This document shows positions 32,809 to 45,769 of a stretch of DNA of 64,000 nucleotides, piece by piece. This DNA is from Bacillus sp. UNC41MFS5 (GTDB lineage: Bacteria > Bacillota > Bacilli > Bacillales_B > DSM-18226): NCBI RefSeq assembly GCF_000686805.1, contig NZ_JMLP01000012.1:186001-250000 (forward strand). Direction: 5' to 3'. The notes beneath the pieces were generated by a model. That model was not told the DNA's origin and ran no database searches. It worked only from the letters and a program-made list of their open reading frames with translations. Within the stretch, counting starts at the first letter, position 1, and the number at the start of each line of letters is the position of its first letter. The position numbers were made by a program, and so were the translations under genes.

Positions 32809-34479
32809 ATGCGTAGCGATATGATTAAAAAGGGTATTGATCGTGCACCCCACCGCAGCCTTTTATATGCAACCGGGGTCAAAACGAGTGATCTTGAAAA
32901 ACCGTTTATCGGCGTTTGTAACTCGTTCATTGAAATTATCCCAGGACACAAACACCTTAATCATTTCGGTGAGATTGTAAAAGAGGCTATTCGTGAAGCA
33001 GGCGGTATTCCTTTTGAGTTTAATACAATCGGTGTTGATGATGGGATTGCGATGGGACATATTGGGATGCGCTATTCCCTCCCTAGCCGCGAATTGATCG
33101 CCGATAGTGCTGAAACCGTAATTAATGCACATTGGTTCGATGGTGTTTTCTACATTCCCAACTGTGACAAAATTACACCAGGTATGTTAATGGCAGCAGC
33201 AAGAACGAATGTCCCTTCTGTCTTTGTCTCAGGCGGGCCGATGGAAGCAGGCGTTTCACCATCGACTGGAAAGAACCTTTCCCTCACTTCTGTTTTTGAA
33301 GGTGTTGGGGCTTACCATAACGGAACCATCAGTCAACAGCAGTTGCTAGACATTGAAACAAATGCCTGCCCTACTTGCGGCTCATGTTCCGGGATGTTTA
33401 CAGCTAATTCGATGAACTGTCTAATGGAAGTATTAGGAATGACTGTTCCTGGAAATGGAACAATTGTGGCAACTTCTGAAGAAAGACATGAATTAATTCG
33501 TCAAGCCGCAAGGCATTTAATAGAACTAGTGAAAAAAGATATCAAACCGCGTGACATTATTACTAGAGAGGCAATTGATAATGCTTTTGCCCTAGATATG
33601 GCCATGGGTGGTTCAACAAATACCGTACTTCATACATTGGCAATTGCCCATGAAGCTGGGATTGACTACGACCTCCGTGAGATTAACAAAATTGCTGAAA
33701 GAGTTCCTTATTTGGCAAAAATTATGCCAGCATCCGATTATTCAATGGAAGACATTCATCATGCAGGCGGCGTAAGTGCCATTATAAATGAACTTTATAA
33801 AGTTGAAGGCGCCTTACATGATAACTGTTTAACCATTACTGGAAAAACACTTTCAGAAAATGTGAAGGAAGCAACAATCACAAATGAAACGGTCATCCGG
33901 ACCAAAGACAATCCATATAGCCCTGTTGGTGGACTATCCATCCTATATGGAAACATCGCTCCAGATGGCAGTGTAATCAAGGTAGGTGCTGTTGATCCTT
34001 CAATTAAAACATTCTTGGGTGAAGCAATCGTTTTTGAATCCCAGGATGAGGCACAAGAAAATATTAATAATGGGACGGTTCAAGCTGGGCACGTGGTTGT
34101 TATCCGCTATGAAGGTCCAAAAGGCGGACCAGGAATGCCTGAAATGCTTGCTCCAACTTCCGCAATTATGGGACGTGGATTAGGTAAGGAAGTTGCCTTG
34201 ATTACGGATGGACGCTTTTCTGGAGCAAGCCGCGGAATTTCCATCGGTCATATTTCACCAGAAGCAGCAGAAGGCGGACCAATCGCTCTTGTGGAAAATG
34301 GTGACAAAATTTTAATCGACCTTGAAGCACGCTCCATAGAACTTCTAGTTGATGATGAAGTTTTAGCAGAACGACAGAAGGCATGGGTGAAACCAGAGCC
34401 TAAAATCAAAACTGGTTATCTTGCAAGATATGCAGCACTAGTTACATCTGCCAATACCGGTGGGATAATGAAAATATAG
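32809..34479 (+). CDS. ilvD: Dihydroxy-acid dehydratase
   Basis: 556-residue Fe-S dehydratase converting 2,3-dihydroxy-acids to 2-oxoacids in valine and isoleucine synthesis. Cluster cysteines appear in [12 protein letters not shown] and [37 protein letters not shown] and the C-terminal [26 protein letters not shown] complete the family pattern. GGAGCTAAAAAC precedes the ATG. Length is normal. In B. subtilis ilvD is unlinked to ilv-leu; here it is the second gene of the cluster. Confidence 0.96.
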   Translation: MRSDMIKKGIDRAPHRSLLYATGVKTSDLEKPFIGVCNSFIEIIPGHKHLNHFGEIVKEAIREAGGIPFEFNTIGVDDGIAMGHIGMRYSLPSRELIADSAETVINAHWFDGVFYIPNCDKITPGMLMAAARTNVPSVFVSGGPMEAGVSPSTGKNLSLTSVFEGVGAYHNGTISQQQLLDIETNACPTCGSCSGMFTANSMNCLMEVLGMTVPGNGTIVATSEERHELIRQAARHLIELVKKDIKPRDIITREAIDNAFALDMAMGGSTNTVLHTLAIAHEAGIDYDLREINKIAERVPYLAKIMPASDYSMEDIHHAGGVSAIINELYKVEGALHDNCLTITGKTLSENVKEATITNETVIRTKDNPYSPVGGLSILYGNIAPDGSVIKVGAVDPSIKTFLGEAIVFESQDEAQENINNGTVQAGHVVVIRYEGPKGGPGMPEMLAPTSAIMGRGLGKEVALITDGRFSGASRGISIGHISPEAAEGGPIALVENGDKILIDLEARSIELLVDDEVLAERQKAWVKPEPKIKTGYLARYAALVTSANTGGIMKI

Positions 34480-34564
34480 AAAATATCCATGGGAATGAAT
34501 TAGTACCCCTCCCCTTCCTTAGGAAGTTAAGGTGCTAAAGCGTTAAATGAAGATCATTTGACAA

Positions 34565-34906
34565 ATAAATATCAATAAATCGATGACGGGAATAAAGGAA
34601 TAAGAATTCGTATTTTCAGAGAGCTGGGGTTGCTGGAAGCCCAGTAATACAACTTATTCTGACATCATCCCTGAGTGTTAAGCCGAACAATCATAACTAA
34701 GTAGGCTTAATCGGGTGTCCATATTTGAACACCTGTTACAAAAAGAAGCGTTCTTCATATCTTAGACGACGCTTCATAAGGCAGTATTCGTAAGGATGCT
34801 GTAAAAACGGGTGGTACCGAGAAAATGGAAGGCCTTTTCTCCCCGATTATTCTGCTTTTGATGTTCTTGACTGCAGTTTATTCTGGGAGAATAGGGCCTT
34901 TTTTAC
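34565..34906 (+). ncRNA. T-box leader (probable isoleucine specifier) before ilvB
   Basis: The Stem I apical motifs AGAGAGCTGGGG and GCTGGAAGCCCAG lie at 34618-34646. After the GGAATAAG/CTTATTC stem comes GACATCATCCCTGAGTG. This fits the GAA-specifier-AYC-GAGT pattern known from other T-boxes, with ATC (Ile) as specifier. The conserved antiterminator bulge GGGTGGTACC is at 34810-34819. The competing terminator pairs AAGGCCTTTTCTCCC (34829 on) with GGGAGAATAGGGCCTT and ends in TTTTTT. Uncharged tRNA would allow transcription into ilvB and the genes behind it. The T-box element is certain; the specifier was read by eye. Confidence 0.93.
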
Positions 34907-34978
34907 TATATTTCTATTAATACCGTAGCTTAAAGGAAATTTAATAAAATTCAATCATCCGCAAGGAGGGATTACAAA

Positions 34979-36706
34979 GTGAAAGTAGAAGCAAAAAAGC
35001 TTGAGGTCCAAACAACTACAGAGCCGAGAACCGGTGCAGACCTTCTCATCGACTTACTAAAAAAAGAAGGTGTGGAAACGCTGTTTGGATATCCCGGGGG
35101 TGCCGTTCTTCCTATCTATGATGCCATTTACCGCGCCCAGGGTACAATCAAGCATGTTCTCTTCCGGCATGAACAAGGAATGATCCATGCAGCTGAAGGC
35201 TATGCCCGAGTTACAGGTAAACCTGGAGTCGTTCTTGCCACATCAGGACCTGGGGCTACCAACCTAGTGACAGGAATAACTGATGCGATGATGGATTCGC
35301 TGCCACTTGTTATATTCACAGGGCAGGTTGCAAGAAGCGTCATCGGAACAGACGCCTTCCAAGAGGCTGATGTTATGGCGATTACAACACCCATTACCAA
35401 ACATAACTTTCAAGTTCAATCCATTGAGGACTTACCACGCATCGTCAAGGAAGCTTTTCATATCGCTTCTACCGGACGGCCAGGGCCAGTTTTAGTCGAT
35501 GTCCCTAAAGATATTTCCGCAGGATTTTTAACGGAGGAACCTGAAGAAGCAAGCATTAATTTACCTGGATACCAGCCAACTACAAAGCCAAATCCATTTC
35601 AAATAAAAAAACTTGCTGATTCGATTTCAAAGGCTTTCAAGCCGGTAATTCTTTCAGGCGCAGGTGTTCTCCATGGAAAAGCATCAGCCGAGCTGACTGC
35701 TTTTGCAGAAAAACATCAGATCCCGGTGGTTACTACTTTACTTGGACTTGGTACTTTTCCGGCAGATCATTCCCTTTCGCTAGGAATGGGTGGAATGCAC
35801 GGAACCTATGCAGCGAACATGGCCATTTACGAATGTGATTTACTTATCAACTTTGGAGCCCGCTTCGATGACAGACTAACAGGCAATCTTAAACACTTTG
35901 CCCCGTTTGCGAAGGTGGCCCATATTGATATCGATCCAGCCGAAATTGGAAAAAATGTACCAACACAACTTCCAATCGTTTCTGATACGAAAGAGGCACT
36001 TAGCGAACTGCTTAATCAAGAAATTGAATCACCAAATGCTGGTGAATGGCTGCAAAAACTGAGCCAAGACAAACAGGAATATCCGCTATGGTATAAACAT
36101 GATCCAAACGGAATGTGTCCTCAATGGGTAATTGAAGCAGTCCATAAAGTTACGAACGGTGACGCTATCGTGGCAACGGATGTTGGTCAACACCAAATGT
36201 GGGCAGCGCAGTATTACACCTTTAAACAGCCTCACCGCTGGATTACTTCAGGTGGACTTGGAACAATGGGCTTTGGGTTCCCTGCCGCAATTGGCGCACA
36301 GATTGCCGAGCCAGATAGTACAGTCGTTGCGATTGTTGGGGATGGCGGTTTTCAAATGACACTTCAGGAATTATCGATTATTTATGAACGAAACCTTCCT
36401 GTAAAAATCATTATTGTCAACAACGGCGCATTAGGAATGGTTCGCCAATGGCAGGAACTTTTACACGGAAACCGTATTTCGGAATCGATTCTTCATACTC
36501 AACCTGATTTTGTCAAACTTGCCGACAGTTATTCAATTAAGGGTTATCAAGTTAACAATCAGGAAGAACTGATTACCGTGTTGCCAGAGGTATTTGCTCA
36601 TAATGGTCCAGTATTAGTTGATTGCCGTGTACTTCAGCAAGAAAAAGTATTCCCAATGATTGCCCCTGGTAAAGGAATTCATGAAATGATAGGGGTGAAA
36701 CCATGA
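34979..36706 (+). CDS. ilvB: Acetolactate synthase, large subunit
   Basis: 575-residue ThDP/FAD enzyme that condenses pyruvate with pyruvate or 2-oxobutyrate, the first common step to valine, leucine and isoleucine. The catalytic Glu lies in [23 protein letters not shown], and the ThDP motif is [29 protein letters not shown]. The GTG start is preceded by AAGGAGGG. Its 3' end overlaps ilvN by 4 bp (ATGA), which couples the two subunits. First gene behind the T-box. Confidence 0.96.
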   Translation: MKVEAKKLEVQTTTEPRTGADLLIDLLKKEGVETLFGYPGGAVLPIYDAIYRAQGTIKHVLFRHEQGMIHAAEGYARVTGKPGVVLATSGPGATNLVTGITDAMMDSLPLVIFTGQVARSVIGTDAFQEADVMAITTPITKHNFQVQSIEDLPRIVKEAFHIASTGRPGPVLVDVPKDISAGFLTEEPEEASINLPGYQPTTKPNPFQIKKLADSISKAFKPVILSGAGVLHGKASAELTAFAEKHQIPVVTTLLGLGTFPADHSLSLGMGGMHGTYAANMAIYECDLLINFGARFDDRLTGNLKHFAPFAKVAHIDIDPAEIGKNVPTQLPIVSDTKEALSELLNQEIESPNAGEWLQKLSQDKQEYPLWYKHDPNGMCPQWVIEAVHKVTNGDAIVATDVGQHQMWAAQYYTFKQPHRWITSGGLGTMGFGFPAAIGAQIAEPDSTVVAIVGDGGFQMTLQELSIIYERNLPVKIIIVNNGALGMVRQWQELLHGNRISESILHTQPDFVKLADSYSIKGYQVNNQEELITVLPEVFAHNGPVLVDCRVLQQEKVFPMIAPGKGIHEMIGVKP

Positions 36707-37224
36707 AACGGATCATCACAGCAACAGTTCAAGACCGAAGCGGAGTCCTAAACCGTGTCACCGGCCTCTTACAAAGACGCCAGTTCAATATTGAAAGTAT
36801 TTCAGTTGGTCCATCTGAAACCGAAGGAATTTCAAAAATGACTCTAGTGGTCGAGGTTGAAGACGAACAGCGACTTGAACAGGTGACGAAACAATTAAAC
36901 AAGCAAATTGATGTTTTAAAAGTTTCCGATATTACGGATAAAGCAATTGTCGCCCGCGAATTGGCCCTAATTAAAGTAGCTTCAAGCAGCCATTTGCGTA
37001 GTGAAATCCACGGGATTATTGATCCGTTCCGTGCCCTAATTATTGATGTAAGTAAAGACAGTCTCGCCGTTCAAATTACAGGACGTCCTGATAAAATCGA
37101 TGCATTGATTGAAATGCTCAGGCCTTATGGCATTAAGGAAATTGCAAGAACCGGTTTGACTGCCCTCCAGCGCGGGCACCAGCCGCAAGTAAACGATCCA
37201 GCAACATATTCACTATTAAAATAA
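36703..37224 (+). CDS. ilvN: Acetolactate synthase, small regulatory subunit
   Basis: 173-residue regulatory subunit (IlvH in Bacillus naming). The N-terminal ACT domain has [25 protein letters not shown], the valine-binding region, and a C-terminal ACT-like domain covers about residues 85-160. It confers stability and feedback inhibition by valine on the catalytic subunit. Start codon overlaps the ilvB stop. Confidence 0.95.
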   Translation: MKRIITATVQDRSGVLNRVTGLLQRRQFNIESISVGPSETEGISKMTLVVEVEDEQRLEQVTKQLNKQIDVLKVSDITDKAIVARELALIKVASSSHLRSEIHGIIDPFRALIIDVSKDSLAVQITGRPDKIDALIEMLRPYGIKEIARTGLTALQRGHQPQVNDPATYSLLK

Positions 37225-37244
37225 CAATATATCTGAGAGGATGA

Positions 37245-39813
<2,569 letters not shown>

Positions 39814-39848
39814 TAAACCACAAACAATAAATGAGGAGGTTGCTTCTA

Positions 39849-40955
39849 ATGAAAAAACGTATTGTCTTACTTCCCGGTGATGGCATTGGCAAGGAAGTTA
39901 TTAACTCAGCAAAAGATGTGTTAAATGCAATTGCTGAAGAATACAATCATACTTTTAGCTTTGAAACCCATGAAATCGGAGGAGCAGCCATAGACCTTTA
40001 CGGCACTCCCCTTCCGGAAACAACCGTTGATGCTTGTAAGCAAGCCGATGCGGTATTGCTTGGTGCTGTTGGTGGACCAAAATGGGATAACAATCCCTCA
40101 CATTTACGTCCTGAACGAGGCTTGCTAGGAATCCGTAAGGCACTTGATTTATATGCAAACTTAAGGCCGATTAAAGGTTTTAAAAACCTGCTTCATGCCT
40201 CACCTCTAAAGGAAGAAGTAGTCTCTGGAAGCGACCTCCTTATCGTACGTGAATTAACTGGCGGCCTTTATTTCGGAACACCAAGTGAACGTCGTGATAA
40301 CGGAAGTTCTGTTGTAGATACGCTTGTCTATTCCCGACAAGAGATTGAAAGAATTGTTGATAAGGGATTTCAAGCAGCCCAGCAAAGGCAGGGTCATCTT
40401 ACTTCGGTGGATAAAGCAAATGTACTGGAATCTAGCAAACTATGGCGCGAAATAGTTGAAGAGAAAAAAGCTCAATATCCAGATGTAGCTGTGGAACATG
40501 TATTAGTTGATGCTGCCGCTATGAAACTAATCACGAACCCTAGCCAATTTGATGTCATCGTTACCGAGAATCTATTCGGCGACATCTTAAGCGATGAGGC
40601 CTCTGTTATTACGGGATCACTTGGGATGCTCCCTTCTGCTAGCTTAAATGAAAATGGAGTAGGCCTATATGAACCTGTTCACGGCTCTGCCCCTGACATC
40701 GCTGGTAAAGGTGTAGCCAATCCCGTTGCGATGATTTTATCGGCAGCTATGATGCTAAGATACTCTTTTCAATTAAATGACGAGGCAAAAGTGATTGAGG
40801 ATGCAGTTCAATCGGTTTTAGATGCCGGCTTCCACACAGGCGACCTTCAAATTCCAGATGGACGTCTTGTTGGAACAGCAGAAATGACGAAACGGATTGC
40901 AGATTATATCAAATCACAAAATGCCTCAAAGTGCATCGCCAGCTGTTATTTTTAA
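39849..40955 (+). CDS. leuB: 3-isopropylmalate dehydrogenase
   Basis: 368-residue NAD-dependent decarboxylating dehydrogenase of the isocitrate/isopropylmalate family. Features are PGDGIGKEV, substrate-site RPERGLLGIRKALDLYANLRPI, VRELTGGLYFGTPS, ENLFGDILSDEASVITGSLGMLPS and EPVHGSAPDIAGKGVANP. The ATG at 39849 follows GAGGAGG; the frame's earlier ATG at 39831 lies in that site. The C-terminus carries an unusual short tail with two cysteines (NASKCIASCYF). Confidence 0.95.
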   Translation: MKKRIVLLPGDGIGKEVINSAKDVLNAIAEEYNHTFSFETHEIGGAAIDLYGTPLPETTVDACKQADAVLLGAVGGPKWDNNPSHLRPERGLLGIRKALDLYANLRPIKGFKNLLHASPLKEEVVSGSDLLIVRELTGGLYFGTPSERRDNGSSVVDTLVYSRQEIERIVDKGFQAAQQRQGHLTSVDKANVLESSKLWREIVEEKKAQYPDVAVEHVLVDAAAMKLITNPSQFDVIVTENLFGDILSDEASVITGSLGMLPSASLNENGVGLYEPVHGSAPDIAGKGVANPVAMILSAAMMLRYSFQLNDEAKVIEDAVQSVLDAGFHTGDLQIPDGRLVGTAEMTKRIADYIKSQNASKCIASCYF

Positions 40956-40966
40956 ATAATTTTGGA

Positions 40967-40996
40967 GGGTAAACCGTCTTGTTCGGCGGTTTACCC
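40967..40996 (+). other. Intercistronic hairpin between leuB and leuC
   Basis: GGGTAAACCG (40967-40976) pairs perfectly with CGGTTTACCC (40987-40996). No U-tract follows (CTAAATTTATCC), so it is more likely an mRNA-stability or processing element than a terminator. Confidence 0.7.
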
Positions 40997-41044
40997 CTAA
41001 ATTTATCCAAAGTATTAAAATTCATTTACGTGAGGAAGGACGCT

Positions 41045-42466
41045 ATGCAAACACCAAAAAATATTATCCAAAAGATTTGGGAAAAGCATGTGGTACATCA
41101 AGAAAACGGAAAGCCAGATTTATTATATATCGATCTACACCTCGTTCACGAAGTAACCTCTCCTCAGGCATTTGAGGGTTTACGAATGAATGGTCGTAAA
41201 GTCCGCCGCCCTGACCTTACCTTTGCGACGATGGACCATAATGTTCCAACCCGTCAACGTCTTGTAATCAATGACCCTGTTTCAAAGAAACAAATTGATA
41301 CCTTACAACAAAATTGTCAGGATTTCGGGGTTCCACTTGCTGATATTCATCACCCTGATAACGGGATTGTCCATGTAATTGGACCTGAACTTGGACTTAC
41401 TCAGCCTGGTAAAACCATTGTGTGCGGCGATAGTCACACCTCTACACACGGAGCATTTGGTGCGCTCGCTTTTGGGATTGGTACAAGCGAGGTTGAGCAT
41501 GTTCTTGCAACCCAAACCCTTTGGCAGGCACCGCCTAAAACCTTAAATGTCAAGGTCAATGGAAAATTAGGTACTGGTGTTACAGCTAAAGACTTAATTC
41601 TTGCCATCATCGGTAAATTCGGTGTCCAATTTGGAACAGGTTATGTGATGGAATACACAGGTGAAGCCATCCGTTCGCTCTCTATGGAAGAACGAATGAC
41701 AGTTTGTAACATGTCGATTGAAGCTGGTGCAAGAGCTGGTCTCATCACTCCAGATGAAACGACTTTTGAATACTTACGCGGCAGACGTCATGTACCTCAA
41801 GGAGAAGCTTTTGAACAAGCCGTTGCTGAGTGGAAGGCTCTAGCTTCTGATGAAGGGGCAGCCTATGACTTAGTCGTTGAGATTGAAGCAGCCGAAGTTG
41901 AACCACAAGTAACCTGGGGAACAAATCCAGGAATGTGTATTCCAATTACGGCAAATGTTCCAAATCCAGACGAAACCGAGAAACCTAGTGAAAAGGACGA
42001 GATCCAGCGTGCGCTTGAATACATGGGCCTTGAAGCTGGTCAGCCCATCTCAAATGTGAAAATTGACCATGTTTTCATCGGTTCTTGTACGAATTCGCGC
42101 TTAAGCGACTTACGAAGTGCAGCTGAGGTAATCCGGGGCAAGAAGGTTAGCCCTTCTGTAACTGCTATCGTTGTTCCTGGTTCGTTTAGTGTTAAACTTG
42201 CTGCCGAAAAAGAAGGTTTGGATAAGGTCTTTACAGAGGCTGGTTTTGAGTGGCGTGAAGCCGGCTGCAGTATGTGTCTGGCCATGAACGATGACATTGT
42301 TCCTCCAGGGGAACGCTGTGCCTCCACTTCCAACCGAAATTTTGAAGGCCGCCAAGGGAACGGGGCAAGAACCCATCTTGTCAGCCCTGAAATGGCAGCC
42401 GCTGCCGCTATTGCAGGTCACTTCGTAGATGTCCGACAATTTGCTGCTGCACAGGAGGTAAGATAG
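41045..42466 (+). CDS. leuC: 3-isopropylmalate dehydratase, large subunit
   Basis: 473-residue aconitase-family subunit that isomerises 2- to 3-isopropylmalate with LeuD. Iron-sulfur ligands lie in [14 protein letters not shown] and in [11 protein letters not shown]. The substrate region [33 protein letters not shown] is intact. The ATG at 41045 with GAGGAAGGA upstream gives the usual [17 protein letters not shown] start. The frame extends 22 codons upstream through the leuB-leuC hairpin, but that part is rejected. Confidence 0.96.
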   Translation: MQTPKNIIQKIWEKHVVHQENGKPDLLYIDLHLVHEVTSPQAFEGLRMNGRKVRRPDLTFATMDHNVPTRQRLVINDPVSKKQIDTLQQNCQDFGVPLADIHHPDNGIVHVIGPELGLTQPGKTIVCGDSHTSTHGAFGALAFGIGTSEVEHVLATQTLWQAPPKTLNVKVNGKLGTGVTAKDLILAIIGKFGVQFGTGYVMEYTGEAIRSLSMEERMTVCNMSIEAGARAGLITPDETTFEYLRGRRHVPQGEAFEQAVAEWKALASDEGAAYDLVVEIEAAEVEPQVTWGTNPGMCIPITANVPNPDETEKPSEKDEIQRALEYMGLEAGQPISNVKIDHVFIGSCTNSRLSDLRSAAEVIRGKKVSPSVTAIVVPGSFSVKLAAEKEGLDKVFTEAGFEWREAGCSMCLAMNDDIVPPGERCASTSNRNFEGRQGNGARTHLVSPEMAAAAAIAGHFVDVRQFAAAQEVR

Positions 42467-42469
42467 AAT

Positions 42470-43054
42470 ATGGAACCATTAAAAATTCATCAAGGCCTTG
42501 TTTATCCATTAAACCGGTCGAACATTGACACAGACCAAATTATCCCGAAGCAGTTTTTAAAGCGGATTGAACGCAGTGGTTTCGGCCAATTCCTTTTTTA
42601 TCATTGGCGTTTTGATGATGAAGGAAATCTTCGACCGGATTTCTCATTAAATGATCCGAAATATAAAAATGCTTCGATTATAGTTGCCGGTGAAAACTTT
42701 GGCTGCGGATCTTCACGTGAGCATGCTCCGTGGGCGGTTCAAGATTTTGGCTTTAAAATCGTCATCGCCCCAAGTTTTGCAGACATTTTTAAAAACAATT
42801 GCGTGAAAAATGGGATTCTTCCAATTCAGGCTAGTAATGAACAAGTTCAGTACATTATTAAAAAGGCAGAATCTGAAGAATATCAATTAACTGTCGACCT
42901 TGAAAATCAGGTGGTTTATGATAATGAAGGTTTCAAGGTTACTTTCGACATTGCTCCATACCCTAAAGTCATGCTGCTAAATGGCTGGGATGAGATTGGT
43001 GTTACTTTAACCTATGCGGATAAAATTGAGCAATATGAGTTGGCGCGTAAATAA
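42470..43054 (+). CDS. leuD: 3-isopropylmalate dehydratase, small subunit
   Basis: 194-residue swivelling-domain partner of LeuC. NIDTDQIIPKQFLKRIERSGFGQFLFYHWRF and the active-site loop ENFGCGSSREHAPWAVQDFGFKIVIAPSFADIF mark the family. It starts 3 bp after the leuC stop with AGGAGG upstream. Last gene of the ilv-leu cluster; a terminator follows. Confidence 0.96.
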   Translation: MEPLKIHQGLVYPLNRSNIDTDQIIPKQFLKRIERSGFGQFLFYHWRFDDEGNLRPDFSLNDPKYKNASIIVAGENFGCGSSREHAPWAVQDFGFKIVIAPSFADIFKNNCVKNGILPIQASNEQVQYIIKKAESEEYQLTVDLENQVVYDNEGFKVTFDIAPYPKVMLLNGWDEIGVTLTYADKIEQYELARK

Positions 43055-43064
43055 CCATTAAAAA

Positions 43065-43095
43065 AATGAGCTTGGAAACCCAAGCTCATTTTTTA
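43065..43095. terminator. Terminator at the end of ilv-leu
   Basis: AATGAGCTTG pairs with CAAGCTCATT and continues TTTTTATT. On the other strand the preceding A-run gives a T-tract, so it also serves the convergent GNAT gene. Confidence 0.92.
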
Positions 43096-43102
43096 TTGGT
43101 TG

Positions 43103-43678
43103 TCACAGCTCGTTTAAAATATTTCTATTCTCGGATTCTTCGTTAAAGGTCAAGACTTCTTCAACCGGCTCATATGATTCACCATAAAAATGATGATCTT
43201 TATAGGTGTGAATCATATCATATGTTTTTTTCATGGATTCAAAAATCATTTCTTCTGATTCTTCATTAGGAGTCCAGTAGAGGATTTCCATCTTATTAAC
43301 CTCGTTTGTCGCTAATGATTTTCTCTCATAACCGATAGAAGCGGCGTGCTCAAATCTTTCACGTTTATAAAAATGAAGCCGTTTTTCGGAATCGCTATCT
43401 TCATAGTTGACTGGTTCTACTTCAAGGATAATAGGCTTTCCTTTTCGTTTTAACTTTTCCAAAAGTTTATGGCCAAGTCCCTGGCCACGTGCATTTTTTG
43501 AAACAAATAGATAATCAATAAACACAAAATTGTCTAATTCCACATACATCAAAACATGATTTGGCCCCTCATCTTTATGATAGATGTTTGAACGTTCTTT
43601 CAGTAAGGTTTCCATGTGAGCCCTTGATTTCATTTCTTCAACAGGAAAATACTGATTCAACTTTTCATACCAATGCAT
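43103..43678 (-). CDS. GNAT-family N-acetyltransferase
   Basis: 191 residues. The acetyl-CoA pyrophosphate loop is seen in FIDYLFVSKNARGQGLGHKLLEKLKRKG (about 52-79), the Q/RxxGxG/A motif A of GNAT enzymes. The GNAT fold ends near residue 130. The remaining ~60 residues are acidic and unrecognised (ESEEMIFESMKKTYDMIH...). AGGAG precedes the start. Acceptor substrate unknown. Transcribed convergently to leuD. Confidence 0.82.
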   Translation of the reverse strand: MHWYEKLNQYFPVEEMKSRAHMETLLKERSNIYHKDEGPNHVLMYVELDNFVFIDYLFVSKNARGQGLGHKLLEKLKRKGKPIILEVEPVNYEDSDSEKRLHFYKRERFEHAASIGYERKSLATNEVNKMEILYWTPNEESEEMIFESMKKTYDMIHTYKDHHFYGESYEPVEEVLTFNEESENRNILNEL

Positions 43679-43713
43679 GGAAATACTCCTTTATGTGATA
43701 CTTAGTTTTTTCA

Positions 43714-44037
43714 TTAAAACTCAGGTAATTGATCAAGATTATTTTCTTTGATACCGTCTGGTTCACTGCGGATAATGTCTCGACCATATTTATGGAATAC
43801 ATCCACATGAGCAATCATTCCAGCTTTTGCTTCATTTAAGGCCGTAATATAATCTAACTCACGCCCCATACTTGTTTTAAAAGCGATAATATCTCCATCA
43901 TCGTTTTTCCTAACCGACACGAACTCTTCTTTGCCATCAGGATTACTCTGACCCGCTTCCAGTTGGGCTTGCTGCTGACTGGCCTGCTTGTACTCCTCAT
44001 AAATTTTTTCAAAATCTTTTTGTTCCATTTCATCCAC
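43714..44037 (-). CDS. DUF3892 protein
   Basis: 107 residues. The C-terminal ~65 residues (FVSVRKNDDGDIIAFKTSMGRELDYITALNEAKAGMIAHVDVF...IIRSEPDGIKENNLDQLPEF) follow the DUF3892 pattern, including the closing SDPDG-x-NLD-LP-F motif. The N-terminal ~40 residues are charged and Gln-rich. GGAGG precedes the ATG. Function unknown. It lies 35 bp upstream of the GNAT gene on the same strand and may share its transcript. Confidence 0.82.
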   Translation of the reverse strand: MDEMEQKDFEKIYEEYKQASQQQAQLEAGQSNPDGKEEFVSVRKNDDGDIIAFKTSMGRELDYITALNEAKAGMIAHVDVFHKYGRDIIRSEPDGIKENNLDQLPEF

Positions 44038-44139
44038 CTCCGAACATTTGTTAGTATTTTTCTTTTTAAATAAATTATCCTTGCTTAGGAAAGTTTCAAA
44101 ATTTCTTGAAATTCGTCCTTAACAAAAGTTAAAAAATGA

Positions 44140-44164
44140 CCCTTCCAAACCTAAGTAGGAAGGG
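44140..44164 (-). terminator. Terminator
   Basis: CCCTTCC (44140-44146) pairs with GGAAGGG (44158-44164). On the minus strand it is followed by TCATTTTTTAAC, behind the gene at 44168. Confidence 0.8.
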
Positions 44165-44167
44165 CCT

Positions 44168-44638
44168 TCAATATAATAATCTAGGCGTTATGAAGTTTTG
44201 CCCCTGGTCTTTTGCATACTCATCAAAACCACTAATAAATAAGGAATAATGGATATTGCCTTCATCATTATAATTATTAACTAATGCCTTGGTATCTCTG
44301 CTTTTAGTCTGCAGATAATAAATAAAACCTTCCACATATTTTATACGCCATTCCAAATAACTTAATAAATGTTGATGGGTTTTATCTAAATTCTTATCTG
44401 GTAATGGATAGTCAATTGCGATTTCATATGCTTGGAAGAATGCCTTTCTTGTTTGACGATATTGTTTAATGGTAGAGGTATCATTTGAATCTTTTAATGC
44501 CTGATCAATGGGTATGGCAAATTCTTCTGTGTACCATCTATAATACTGATTGTAAGGAGTAACTTCCCTCGGTTGGAATGAAGAGAACAAAACTAAGAGT
44601 AGTAAAAAAAATACGAGAATATACCCTTTCCTCCCCAT
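44168..44638 (-). CDS. Membrane-anchored extracytoplasmic protein of unknown function
   Basis: 156 residues. An N-terminal hydrophobic helix (YILVFFLLLLVLFSSF) forms a signal anchor or signal peptide with no lipobox. The rest is a hydrophilic helical domain rich in Tyr, Gln and Asp. The ATG at 44638 is preferred because GAGGGGG lies 9 bases upstream. Two upstream in-frame starts overlap that site. No family recognised. It lies about 50 bp behind the polytopic membrane gene on the same strand, so the two may form a unit. Confidence 0.65.
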   Translation of the reverse strand: MGRKGYILVFFLLLLVLFSSFQPREVTPYNQYYRWYTEEFAIPIDQALKDSNDTSTIKQYRQTRKAFFQAYEIAIDYPLPDKNLDKTHQHLLSYLEWRIKYVEGFIYYLQTKSRDTKALVNNYNDEGNIHYSLFISGFDEYAKDQGQNFITPRLLY

Positions 44639-44687
44639 CCCATCCATCCCCCTCAACTACATTTTCTCAATTATATGAGTAAGCTAG

Positions 44688-45581
44688 TCAATTAAGACTT
44701 ACATGTGATGTGGTGCCTGACACCTCTTTTATATTTTTTAAGATTAATACAAGGAGATAGACGACACTGAGGTTTAATATTAGTACAAGTACAACAACTG
44801 CAGGGCTTATTTCAACCCCAGCTTGAATTTGAAGAAGGATCATTGCAGAGAGTGCGGTTAGCAAGGTAATTTCTTTGATAATGATAACGGGTCCGAGCAG
44901 GTATCCAAACGACCTTCGTCTCATAAGGAGGATTCCAGCAATTGTTCCAATTGGAACCACAAATCCCAAGTCCAACGCTTGAATAACAAGAGTGGTATAA
45001 TGTTCGATTCCTTCTGGGGGAGTATGGTTCATTAGAGGGTAGACAATCTTCCCCAGCCACATCATTCCAAATACAAACGAAGCAAATAATAAGAAGCTTC
45101 CAACTAATTTGACCGGGAGTTTTTCTGTGAAAAATAACGGTAATTTCGAAACCACAAATGACATCATGGCCAGCGTAAAAGCAAAAAAACTGGCAGACAT
45201 AAGGAGTACGTAGACAAGGAGCAAGGAGTTATACATAGATAGAAATGAATAGGAGGCGTAGGCATATAAAAAATAGCCAAACGTGCCAGTCAGGAGCAAA
45301 TGCCCTTTTAATAGTCCTTTTCCAGACAAATAAAGAGAAAACAATAATAACGGAACGCCCATAAATAATGTCACATAATCCTGGGCGATTGCCTGTACTG
45401 CCATAGATACGGAGTCATGTTGATATAAGCCCTTCCCATAAATCGAGATGGTTTCTCCAAAGATGGATTTATACTCATACAGACTAGTTCCTTGATTAGA
45501 GAAGAGTGCGTAAATTGTGGCTGCGATTGAGAAAATGGTAATAATGAAGACAAGTACACTTATGGACTTTTGATTTTTCAC
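44688..45581 (-). CDS. Polytopic membrane protein of unknown function
   Basis: 297 residues with about eight transmembrane segments and a short external loop after TM1 (SLYEYKSIFGETISIYGKGLYQHDSVSMA). No family recognised. GGGAGGAAAACAACC precedes the start. The last codons contain the dispersed motif GGTGCCTGACACC, encoding VSGTT near the C-terminus. The repeat may therefore have inserted at the 3' end and altered the tail. Confidence 0.65.
   Translation of the reverse strand: MKNQKSISVLVFIITIFSIAATIYALFSNQGTSLYEYKSIFGETISIYGKGLYQHDSVSMAVQAIAQDYVTLFMGVPLLLFSLYLSGKGLLKGHLLLTGTFGYFLYAYASYSFLSMYNSLLLVYVLLMSASFFAFTLAMMSFVVSKLPLFFTEKLPVKLVGSFLLFASFVFGMMWLGKIVYPLMNHTPPEGIEHYTTLVIQALDLGFVVPIGTIAGILLMRRRSFGYLLGPVIIIKEITLLTALSAMILLQIQAGVEISPAVVVLVLILNLSVVYLLVLILKNIKEVSGTTSHVSLN
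44712..44724. repeat. Dispersed motif GGTGCCTGACACC, copy 1
   Basis: Same 13-mer (opposite orientation) as the two copies at 56583 and 56649. It lies inside the 3' end of the membrane-protein gene. Confidence 0.8.
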
Positions 45582-45769
45582 GGTTGTTTTCCTCCCTTCT
45601 AATATTAAAGGTGATCCTACTCCTATCCTAAACCATTCCGTTCTATATCCCTATCTACATCCATTTTGTTCACAAAAGATTCAGAATTTAACCATACAAA
45701 AAAGGACCAAATACCTTGGCCCTTTAGAAAATGCTTTGTATCTGTTAATATGCTCATTACTCAACTGTT

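Noticed and set aside
34557..34562. TTGACA as -35 of a separate T-box promoter
   Set aside because: No acceptable -10 at 16-18 bp spacing, and the start would fall inside the T-box Stem I; read-through from ilvD is simpler.
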